Assembly (NCBI GenBank): GCA_049975345.1
Contig: JBNGDP010000006.1
Location: forward strand, 1 to 64,000
Reading direction: 5' to 3'
DNA length: 64,000 bases
Source: Oceanipulchritudo sp049975345
GTDB lineage: Bacteria; Verrucomicrobiota; Verrucomicrobiia; Opitutales; Oceanipulchritudinaceae
The notes beneath the pieces are model-generated. The model did not search any database and was not told the DNA's origin. It saw only the letters and a list, made by a program, of their open reading frames with translations. Positions 7,245 to 15,095 of this stretch are shown piece by piece. The position numbers were made by a program, and so were the translations under genes. Position 1 is the stretch's first letter. Every line of letters starts with the position of its first letter.

Positions 7245-9463
7245 AACACGCTGAAGGCGACGGTCACCCCGGCCATCACGATCGAGACCATGCTCATCAG
7301 CTTGATGAGGATGTTCAGGGAGGGACCGGAAGTGTCCTTGAAGGGGTCGCCGACCGTGTCCCCGATGACCGTGGCCTTGTGGACGTCGCCGCCCTTGCCG
7401 CCAAGGTGCCCTTCCTCGACGTACTTCTTGGCGTTGTCCCAGGCACCGCCCGAATTGGCCATGAAGACGGCCAGGACGAACCCGGAGGAAAGCCCGCCGG
7501 CCAGCAACCCGAAGACCCCGGGGACCCCGAAGATGAGGCCGACCACGACCGGAACAAGCACGGCGATTGACGAGGGAAGGATCATCTCCTGCTGGGCGCC
7601 CATGGTGGAGATTTCCACACAGCGGGCGTAATCCGGCTCGGCCTTGCCAGTGAGGATCCCCTCGATTTCCCGGAACTGCCGGCGCACTTCCTCGACCATC
7701 TTCTGGGCGGCCCGGCCGACGGCGTTCATCGTCAATCCACAGAACAGGAAGGCCATCATGGCCCCGATGAAGATCCCGATGAGGACCTTCGGGTTCATCA
7801 GGGTGACCTCGAAGTAATCCATGAACTGCATCAGGCCGATTTCACGCATGCTCGGGATGTCGGCGATCTCCACTCCGTTCGGGAAGGTGAAGCTCTGCCC
7901 CTTTTCCAGAATGTGAACCAGGCCGATCTTCAATTCCTCGATATAGGAGGCGAGGAGGGCGAGGGCGGTCAGGGCGGCCGAACCAATGGCAAAGCCCTTG
8001 CCGGTGGCGGCGGTGGTGTTGCCGAGGGCGTCGAGGGCATCCGTGCGGGCCCGCACTTCCGGCCCCAGTCCACTCATTTCCGCGTTCCCGCCGGCATTAT
8101 CGGCAATCGGCCCGTAGGCGTCGGTGGCAAGGGTCAGGCCGAGGGTGGAGAGCATTCCCACCGCGGCGATGCCGATCCCGTAGAGGCCCTCGCTGACCGA
8201 GGCCGAATCGAAGTGCCAGTTTCCGGAGGACAGGCTGAAGGCGATGGTCGTGCCGCAGACCACCGCGAGGACCGGGATAACCGTGGAAATGAAGCCCACT
8301 CCCATGCCGGAAATGATGACGGTCGCCGCCCCGGTTTTCCCCGATTCGGCGATCGAGCGGGTGGGGGAGAATTCGTGGCTGGTATAGTATTCGGTGGCCT
8401 TGCCGATGACGATGCCCGTCACCAGTCCCGTGACAATGGCGCCCCATGTGCCCAGCCAGTTCGGAAGCTGGAGCGCCCAGAGGACGATAAAGGAGGCGAT
8501 GACAATGAGGATGGAACTCAGGTTGACCGCTTTCCCAAGCGACCCCATCAATTCCCGCTGGCCCGCACCCGGCTTGGTCCGCACCGCGTAGACACCCAGG
8601 ATGGAGAGCAGGGTGCCGATGCCCGCGATGATCATGGGGGCGATGACGGCCTTGTACTGGAGGGACGGGTCCGCATTGGCGTAGGCGGCGGCGCCAAGGG
8701 CCGCCGTGGCGAGGATTGAACCGCAGTAGGATTCGTAGAGGTCCGCTCCCATCCCCGCGACATCCCCGACATTGTCCCCGACGTTGTCGGCGATGGTCGC
8801 CGCGTTCCGGGGATCATCCTCGGGAATGCTGGCTTCCACCTTGCCGACGAGGTCGGCCCCGACGTCGGCGGCCTTGGTGAAAATCCCGCCCCCGACCCGG
8901 GCAAAGAGGGCCTGCAGGGAGGCCCCCATTCCGAAGGTCAGCATCGTCGTGGTGATGATGGTCATCTTCTCCTGCGGCGTGCCCGCATCGACCCACTTGT
9001 TGAGGATCAGAAACCAGACCGAGATGTCCAGCAGGGCCAGGCCCACCACCACGAGGCCCATCACCGCCCCGCTGCGGAAGGCCAGTTTCAAGCCGCGGTC
9101 CAGGGACTCGCTGGCCGCCTGGGCAACCCGGGCCGAGGCGAAGGTGGCGGTCTTCATCCCGAAGAAGCCGGCCAGCCCGGAAAAGAACCCGCCCGTTATG
9201 AAGGCGAAGGGGACCCAGTCGTTCTGCAGGTGCAACCCGTAGGCCAGATAGGCGAAAAACAGAAAGATCGCCACGAAGAAAATCGCCACGACCTTGTATT
9301 GCTGCTTCAGGTAGGCCATCGCCCCGGTGCGAACGTGCTGGGCGATTGTCCGCATGGTCTCCGTTCCCTCGGATTCCAGCATCATGCGACGGAAAAACAG
9401 GAGGGCGAATCCCAGCGAGGCGATCGAGGCCACCGGGGTGATCCAGAATAGTGCGTTGCTCAT
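7241..9463 (-). CDS. hppA: Membrane-bound ion-pumping pyrophosphatase
   Basis: A 740-aa integral membrane enzyme that couples pyrophosphate hydrolysis to export of H+ and/or Na+, with about 16 transmembrane helices. Diagnostic motifs are DNVGDNVGDVAGMGADLYES (pyrophosphate and Mg binding) and GDTVGDPFKDTSGPSLNIL at the C-terminus. The segment GNTTAATGKG carries the Ala and Gly found in K+-dependent family members, where K+-independent ones have Lys and Thr. Whether protons or sodium are pumped cannot be settled by eye. It is monocistronic and convergent with the monooxygenase gene. Confidence 0.95.
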   Translation of the reverse strand: MSNALFWITPVASIASLGFALLFFRRMMLESEGTETMRTIAQHVRTGAMAYLKQQYKVVAIFFVAIFLFFAYLAYGLHLQNDWVPFAFITGGFFSGLAGFFGMKTATFASARVAQAASESLDRGLKLAFRSGAVMGLVVVGLALLDISVWFLILNKWVDAGTPQEKMTIITTTMLTFGMGASLQALFARVGGGIFTKAADVGADLVGKVEASIPEDDPRNAATIADNVGDNVGDVAGMGADLYESYCGSILATAALGAAAYANADPSLQYKAVIAPMIIAGIGTLLSILGVYAVRTKPGAGQRELMGSLGKAVNLSSILIVIASFIVLWALQLPNWLGTWGAIVTGLVTGIVIGKATEYYTSHEFSPTRSIAESGKTGAATVIISGMGVGFISTVIPVLAVVCGTTIAFSLSSGNWHFDSASVSEGLYGIGIAAVGMLSTLGLTLATDAYGPIADNAGGNAEMSGLGPEVRARTDALDALGNTTAATGKGFAIGSAALTALALLASYIEELKIGLVHILEKGQSFTFPNGVEIADIPSMREIGLMQFMDYFEVTLMNPKVLIGIFIGAMMAFLFCGLTMNAVGRAAQKMVEEVRRQFREIEGILTGKAEPDYARCVEISTMGAQQEMILPSSIAVLVPVVVGLIFGVPGVFGLLAGGLSSGFVLAVFMANSGGAWDNAKKYVEEGHLGGKGGDVHKATVIGDTVGDPFKDTSGPSLNILIKLMSMVSIVMAGVTVAFSVF

Positions 9464-9499
9464 CGTCTGTAAAGTCTGTGCGTTTGGTTATTTCCCGGT

Positions 9500-10276
9500 T
9501 CAGGCGCCGTAGCTGGAAAGGGCCGAGCGCCACCAGGGATAATAGGTTGATTCCAGCTCCTTCTTCTCCGGCATCGGGAAGTACAGGAAGGAGTCCTTGT
9601 CCCCCACGTAAAAGCCGCCCCGGATCGTCCGGTACAGGACATCCTGCTTCATCTGCCGGATGACCGTCTTGGTCGGCTTGGCGTAGGTGTGGCGCAGCTC
9701 CCGCAGGCAGTCCCGCAGGTGGTCCAGGTTGATGTAGGGCAGGTTCTCCACATCCCTCGCCTCCGGATCCCGGGCCAGGTTTTCCAGCTTCATTTCCGCG
9801 AAGGCGATCCGCGGCACATGAATGGGCCCGTTCGGACTCGTCAGCCGCTTGCAGAAGTCGTAGGGGTTGAGCTTGCTCACCACCCGGGGGGTCACCGGGC
9901 AGAGCTCCTGGTAGAGGTGCAGCGGCCGGTCCTCCTCCGGGGTGTATTCGCCCGGCTCGATGGCCAGGGTGCGCCCGTCGTCCGTCGTCAGGTACAGGGT
10001 CCTCAGCGCCTCCGTACGAACCGACTCCAGGGCCCGGTAGATCTTCAGGTACGAGGACTTGCGCGGGCTCCCGTCCTCGTGCGGCACGCAGCGCGCCTCC
10101 GCGTCCGCGAGGTCGATCGCCTCCCCCGCCTTCGCCGGGTCGATCTCGAAAAAGATCGCCTGCCCGCGCGAGCGCTTGTGCGAGCCCAGCGCATAGTAGT
10201 TTCCGAAGTCCTCCGGCGACAACATCGATGCGATGATCGATTCCGGAATCAAGGAGAGGTAATAGTGGATTTTCAT
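9500..10276 (-). CDS. Conserved protein of unknown function
   Basis: I do not recognise this 258-aa protein. It has no signal peptide or membrane segment and looks cytoplasmic and globular, with mixed charged and aromatic composition and a Trp/Tyr-rich tail (YYPWWRSALSSYGA). The N-terminus (MKIHYYLSLIPESIIASML) suggests a beta-alpha start. The middle resembles a plain alpha/beta protein without a known catalytic signature. It lies 36 bases upstream of the pyrophosphatase gene on the same strand, so co-transcription is possible. The full-length frame and GC-rich codon use support a real gene. Confidence 0.75.
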   Translation of the reverse strand: MKIHYYLSLIPESIIASMLSPEDFGNYYALGSHKRSRGQAIFFEIDPAKAGEAIDLADAEARCVPHEDGSPRKSSYLKIYRALESVRTEALRTLYLTTDDGRTLAIEPGEYTPEEDRPLHLYQELCPVTPRVVSKLNPYDFCKRLTSPNGPIHVPRIAFAEMKLENLARDPEARDVENLPYINLDHLRDCLRELRHTYAKPTKTVIRQMKQDVLYRTIRGGFYVGDKDSFLYFPMPEKKELESTYYPWWRSALSSYGA

Positions 10277-10462
10277 TTGCTCAATTTTTGCCAGCTACCG
10301 TTTTAATTAGGCGAGCTTAAGCTGTTCAAGGATTTAATTAGAGAAATTAATCCCGCCCGTTTCGCAGCTCCCGGCTTCCCATCCTTCGGGGATGGTGATG
10401 TCGCGTGTAAATCAGCTGTTTTCCCTTGTCGAGTGGCCCTTGTTCGCCATCTTAGCTGAAGT

Positions 10463-11755
10463 ATGCGAAGGATGTCGTTCGGAGGCTTCATGGTCTGCAT
10501 TATGACCTGCATTTTATCCCCGTCCGGATTTTCAGCCATCCTCATCGACGGCGGGACACCGGAGGCGAATCACCGGTTTGAGAACCATCCTTCCTTTATT
10601 GCCGCCGGTTACAATCTGGCCGGCGTTGGTCGCTCCTCAAACTCAATCAGCCGGTGGGCCACGCTCATCAGCTCCAATATTTTTTTGTCCGCGAACCACT
10701 CTAATTTTCATCCCAGTATCGGTTCGACGGTCCGGTTTTTTGAGACGAACGACCCCCTTGGACCTTTTGAAGAAAGGGAAGTCATTAACGGAGAAAGAAT
10801 TGCGGACTCCGATATCTGGCTGGGCGTGTTGGATTCCCCTTTGCCCGGTTCCTATCCGTCCTTTCCATTTGAGTCCACACCTATATCGGACGAGGCTTCC
10901 TTTTCGAATTCTCCCATCCATGACGCGGAGGTGTTTTTAGTGGGACGGGACAACGATGTGGAAAACAACTCCTACACGAATTTTGCGGTTGGAAGGAATA
11001 TAATTGATTTCTGGATGACAGCGCAACTCGATCCCGATGCGGAACTGCCCTCGATCGCGGCGGTTTTCAATGAATCCACCGATCAGAATTACCTCAATTA
11101 CGAAGCCTTCCTTCAATTATATGACTCGGGTGCGCCTGTCCTGTGGCCCAATGGAGGATCCCTGAAAGTAATCGGGTTCAACTGGTACATTGGTCAAACG
11201 GTTTTTCCCTTCCGCAACCGGAGCGTAACCCGGTACTACAGCGGGTTTTCCTATGTCGGGAATGTTGCCCTTGAAATACAGGCCGTCCTCGATGTTTTCG
11301 CCACCCATCCCACCGAGGGATACACGGCTGTGATTGCTTCCTCGGGATCCGGCATTGGTGACTTCCTGCAGACCGGGCCCGCCACCGACTTCGACGGCGA
11401 CGGGCTCAGCAACTTCATGGAGTACGCCTTCGTCCTTGATCCGGCCAGCGGGGCCCATCCGGTCCCGCTCATCTCCGGGACCATCGATGCGGGGGGAAGC
11501 TCCCACCTCACCGCCACCCTCCAGGTCCGTGAGGATCCCGGACTGCTCTACTCCGTTTCCACAGGCAGCGACCTCGCCGGCTGGACCACTGTGAACCTTG
11601 CCTTCAGCGGCCTGGACTGGAGCTCCACCAATCCCGGGATCCTGACCGTGCTCAGCCAGAGCGACCTCGGCGACGGCGTCTGGCAGCTCACCGTGCGCGA
11701 TGAAACCGCCCTCGCCCCCGCCGCGCCCCGCTTCGTCCGGGTCGGGGTCCAGTGA
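10463..11755 (+). CDS. Secreted trypsin-like (S1-fold) protein with C-terminal DxDGDG module
   Basis: The 430-aa product has a signal peptide ending near FSA25. The next 250 residues resemble a chymotrypsin-fold protease: ATLISSNIFLSANH with His79 in place of the usual TAAH, Asp117 in ADSDIWLGVLD, and Ser222 in QLYDSGAPVLW in place of GDSGGP. These plausible triad residues are embedded in diverged motifs, so activity is inferred. The C-terminal 120 residues begin with DFDGDGLSNFMEYAF, a calcium-loop-like motif, continue with LYSVSTGSDLAGW and end in FVRVGVQ; related tails occur in other secreted proteins here. The protease half is visibly less GC-rich than the tail half, hinting at domain shuffling. 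Confidence 0.75.
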   Translation: MRRMSFGGFMVCIMTCILSPSGFSAILIDGGTPEANHRFENHPSFIAAGYNLAGVGRSSNSISRWATLISSNIFLSANHSNFHPSIGSTVRFFETNDPLGPFEEREVINGERIADSDIWLGVLDSPLPGSYPSFPFESTPISDEASFSNSPIHDAEVFLVGRDNDVENNSYTNFAVGRNIIDFWMTAQLDPDAELPSIAAVFNESTDQNYLNYEAFLQLYDSGAPVLWPNGGSLKVIGFNWYIGQTVFPFRNRSVTRYYSGFSYVGNVALEIQAVLDVFATHPTEGYTAVIASSGSGIGDFLQTGPATDFDGDGLSNFMEYAFVLDPASGAHPVPLISGTIDAGGSSHLTATLQVREDPGLLYSVSTGSDLAGWTTVNLAFSGLDWSSTNPGILTVLSQSDLGDGVWQLTVRDETALAPAAPRFVRVGVQ

Positions 11756-11844
11756 GGTACGGGCAGGCATCCAACCCGTGGGAAGGGAAGAATCGGGCGC
11801 GCTTCCTTATTGACACTGCCGTGCCATTATGGGGGAGTGGGGGG

Positions 11845-13890
11845 GTGCTGGACTGGAAACAGAGAGGGATGCTGTGGGGATGGATGATGGTGTGGGTTTG
11901 CGGGTTTGGCCATGGTGAGGAAGTGGTGGAGCTGGCGCCCTTGGAGGTGGAGGCGTGGCATTTTGACGGGCTGGCGGTGGAGATTCCGGGCGGGGTGGTG
12001 CGGCTGGAGCGCGGGGAGATTGATAGGAGCGGGGCGGGGGACGTACCGGCCCTGCTGGAGGGTCTGGCGGGGGTACGGTTTCGCGGATACACCGGCAGCG
12101 GAGGGGAGGGCCAGCTGGCCATGCGTGGGTTCGGGGACAACAGCGGATTACGGGTGCTGGTGATGGTGGACGGGCAGGTTTACAACGCGCCGGACATGGG
12201 AGGGATCAACTGGCTTGGGCTGAATGTCGGGGAACTGGAGACAGTCGAGGTGCTGCGTGGCGGCCAGACGGTTTTATATGGGAACCACGCGGTATCGGGT
12301 GTGGTGAAGCTGCGGACGCGTGAACCGGGCGATGTGCTTTCGGGGCACCTGCGCACGGAGGTGGGCAGCGAGGGGCTGAGGCGTTTTACAGCCGGCATTG
12401 CGGATGGATTCGGGGATTTTGGGCTGCGTACCGTGGCCCACTGGATGGAATCGGATGGCTACCGGCAGAATGCGGCCAGTGAAGGAAAAGGGGTGTACGG
12501 ATCGTGGAGCTGGAAAGGGGAAGAGGAATGGGGCGGCCGGGTAAGTTTTAACCGCAGCCGCCTGCAATTTCCAGGTCCTTTGACCCACGAACAGATGCTG
12601 GCGGATGCGCGGCTGTCGACGAATGACGGAAGGGATGTTTCGGAGAGTGAGCTCATGCAGGTTACCGTGTACGGGGAGGGGATGGAAACCTGGGGGGAAT
12701 GGCAGGTAACCGGGGGTGCATTGGTGCGGGACCGGGAATGGAGCCTCGGAGGAAGCGCTGCGGACAACCGGCTGGTGCGGGGAAACCTTTCACCGCGTCT
12801 GCGCTTCGGTTCGAAAACGACCTTTCTCCAATGCGGGGTAGATTTGCTCCGGGACCGCGTGGACCATACCGATCACCTTGCGCAGAATCCGCAAATCACC
12901 GTTGCATGGGCTGAACTTGAGCGGCTGACAACGGGAGCCTATCTGTTCGGGGGAAAGAAACTGGGCAGAGGTCTGAGCCTTTCCGGGGGAATCCGGTTGG
13001 AGCTTGCAAGGACGGACAATCTTTACGTCCACTACCGGCGAAACCAGTTGCTTCCGGTGCTGGAGACCAACCGTGGTGAGTTTCCCAATCCGGACTATCG
13101 CAACCCGCCCGAACCGGATCCGGATTTATCCTTTGAGGGGATGGTCGAGAAAAGCGGATGGGCGGCCGAGTTCTCCCTTCTGCAAAAAGTGAACGAATTC
13201 CTTGTCGTGTGGGCCGGTTGGGACCGGGTGTACCGGTATCCGTCGCTTGACGAGTCTGCAGCCTACCAGGGCTATCCATTGAGCGAGCCGCTCAACGCTC
13301 GATTGGAACCGGAAACCGGTCACAATTTCGAAGCCGGCATCAAGGCCAGCGGACCGAACTGGCACGCCGGTTTGACCATTTTTCTCCTGAGGCTGGATGA
13401 CGAGATTTCCTACGTTGAGCAGACGGGAGCGGATGGTGAGGAGATCCGGCTCAACCGCAATGTCGGCGACAGCCAACGGCATGGTTTGGAGCTGGATTTT
13501 TCGTATCAAAAGGATCGCTACGGGATTTCGATGAACGCCAGCTGGACGGAAGCGGAGCTGCGGGGGGAGGGCGGTCAATTGCCGCTTGTGCCCAGGATGG
13601 AGGGTGGGGTAACCGGATGGATCCGGCCGGCTCCTCCAGTTCGGCTGCAGGCACACTTTCGGTACCTGGGTGAACAGGTACAGGGCAACGACTTTGACCG
13701 TGAATTCAGGAAAATGGACCCCTATTCCCTTGTCGGCGTCAGCGTGCGACTTGAACCGATGGAAGGTCTTGTTGTCGAGGCGTCCGCCATGAACCTCCTC
13801 GACAGGACGTATGCAATGACCGCCTACAACGGCGGGTTTTATCCGGGGCCGGGCAGGCATTTCTCACTCCGGGCGGAAGTCACCTTTTAG
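11845..13890 (+). CDS. TonB-dependent outer-membrane receptor
   Basis: A 22-strand barrel receptor for TonB-energised uptake. After a signal peptide there is a Ton-box-like stretch (VVELAPLEVEAWHFD), a plug domain (MRGFGDNSGLRVLVMVDGQV, then GGQTVLYGNHAVSGVVKL) and a barrel ending in a terminal aromatic (LRAEVTF). The barrel size is close to the BtuB/FecA-like class. I place the start at GTG 11845, seven bases after GGGGGAG and giving a Lys/Arg-containing signal peptide; ATG 11869 is an alternative, and the longer frame to 11752 overlaps the preceding gene. No cobalamin riboswitch was found upstream. It is probably co-transcribed with the surface protein that follows. Confidence 0.87.
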   Translation: MLDWKQRGMLWGWMMVWVCGFGHGEEVVELAPLEVEAWHFDGLAVEIPGGVVRLERGEIDRSGAGDVPALLEGLAGVRFRGYTGSGGEGQLAMRGFGDNSGLRVLVMVDGQVYNAPDMGGINWLGLNVGELETVEVLRGGQTVLYGNHAVSGVVKLRTREPGDVLSGHLRTEVGSEGLRRFTAGIADGFGDFGLRTVAHWMESDGYRQNAASEGKGVYGSWSWKGEEEWGGRVSFNRSRLQFPGPLTHEQMLADARLSTNDGRDVSESELMQVTVYGEGMETWGEWQVTGGALVRDREWSLGGSAADNRLVRGNLSPRLRFGSKTTFLQCGVDLLRDRVDHTDHLAQNPQITVAWAELERLTTGAYLFGGKKLGRGLSLSGGIRLELARTDNLYVHYRRNQLLPVLETNRGEFPNPDYRNPPEPDPDLSFEGMVEKSGWAAEFSLLQKVNEFLVVWAGWDRVYRYPSLDESAAYQGYPLSEPLNARLEPETGHNFEAGIKASGPNWHAGLTIFLLRLDDEISYVEQTGADGEEIRLNRNVGDSQRHGLELDFSYQKDRYGISMNASWTEAELRGEGGQLPLVPRMEGGVTGWIRPAPPVRLQAHFRYLGEQVQGNDFDREFRKMDPYSLVGVSVRLEPMEGLVVEASAMNLLDRTYAMTAYNGGFYPGPGRHFSLRAEVTF

Positions 13891-13895
13891 TGCAC

Positions 13896-15077
13896 ATGAA
13901 ATCTCGACTGCCCATACCGGTTTCCCTTGTCCTGCTGGTTCCCCTCCTTCTGCCTGCATACGCTCCCCCGGCTTTTCCTTTCGCCCCGGCGGCCGGGGAG
14001 GAGGGCACCACGGCGGTTGCCCATGACGATGCGCGTATCGGGGCCTGGGCGACACGGGTTGTCTCCGTTGCCTACGGGGATGAAGTGGCACAGGAGTGGC
14101 GTGTTCCAGAGGCGGCACTGGGGGCCGCAGGGGCGGTTGATCCGGATGTCCTGGTGCTGGGCCGGGGCGGGTCGGTTGTTCTTGAATTCTCCTCCTTCAT
14201 CCGGGATGGGGAAGGGGACGACTTCGTTGTTTTCGAAAATGCCTTCCGGGAGACCTTCCTTGAATTGGCCTACGTGGAAGTCTCATCGGACGGCATCCAT
14301 TTTGTCCGGTTTCCCAACTATTCCTACACGGAAGGATCCGTGGGGGCATTTGGTGAAGTGGACCCCACCTATGTTCACGGCTATGCCGGCAAGTACCGCA
14401 CCGGCTTCGGCACACCGTTCGACCTGGCCGATCTGGAGGCCGCCCACGCGGCCATTGAGGAGGGATATGTCGGATTTTCAGGGGATTACTGGGCAAACGT
14501 GCAGGCAAACTTTCCACACCTTGACACCGAACGGGTGCGCTATGTCCGGCTGGTGGACATTCCGGGTGACGGCAGCCGGTTGGATTCGGAGGGAATGCCG
14601 GTCTATGATCCCTATCCGACCGTCATTACAGCCGGATTCGACCTCGACGCCGTCGGGGTGATCCACCATCCGGATGTGGGTATTCTTTCCTTTGCCGAAT
14701 GGAGCAGCCTTCATGGACTGATTGCAGACCCGGAGGCCGACACGGATGCAGACCGCTGGAGCCAGTACCTGGAATATCTGCTGGGATCGGATCCAGTCGA
14801 TCCACGGAGTATTCCCGCAGTTGAAATGACCATCAAACCCGGTTCCGGTGACGTGTTTCTTTATTCGTTTACCTGGTGGCGTAACGAACTTGCCGAGACC
14901 CTGCCCATTATCGAGTACAAGACCGGCGACGGGCCCTGGAAAAGGGAGCCGGGAAGGGTGGAGTCGCTTGAGGTGAGGCGGGGCGAGGGCTTTTCGGAGG
15001 TGCTCCAGCGTATACGGATTTTAAGTACAAGCCCTTCCGTTTGGGCCCGGATTGTCGCCGTTCCACCGGACGGATAA
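13896..15077 (+). CDS. Secreted surface protein paired with the TonB receptor
   Basis: This 393-aa protein has a strong signal peptide (MKSRLPIPVSLVLLVPLLLP) and an extracellular domain rich in aromatic and acidic residues, with GEGDDFVVFENAF, LAYVEVSSDGIHFVRFP and GTPFDLADL. I have seen similar domains in proteins encoded beside TonB receptors, which suggests a substrate-capturing role, but this is inference. The C-terminal 120 residues carry a reduced version of the secreted-protein tail (DPEADTDADRWSQYLEYL). It starts immediately after the receptor stop; a GTG at 13890 overlaps that stop in TAGTG, and ATG 13896 is preferred for signal-peptide shape. Confidence 0.75.
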   Translation: MKSRLPIPVSLVLLVPLLLPAYAPPAFPFAPAAGEEGTTAVAHDDARIGAWATRVVSVAYGDEVAQEWRVPEAALGAAGAVDPDVLVLGRGGSVVLEFSSFIRDGEGDDFVVFENAFRETFLELAYVEVSSDGIHFVRFPNYSYTEGSVGAFGEVDPTYVHGYAGKYRTGFGTPFDLADLEAAHAAIEEGYVGFSGDYWANVQANFPHLDTERVRYVRLVDIPGDGSRLDSEGMPVYDPYPTVITAGFDLDAVGVIHHPDVGILSFAEWSSLHGLIADPEADTDADRWSQYLEYLLGSDPVDPRSIPAVEMTIKPGSGDVFLYSFTWWRNELAETLPIIEYKTGDGPWKREPGRVESLEVRRGEGFSEVLQRIRILSTSPSVWARIVAVPPDG

Positions 15078-15095
15078 CCGGACTTTTCCGGAACC

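Noticed and set aside
11752..11845. Possible cobalamin riboswitch ahead of the TonB receptor gene
   Set aside because: GTGGGAAGG and GACACTGCC fragments recall parts of the motif, but the conserved core and box order are not met and the region is too short.
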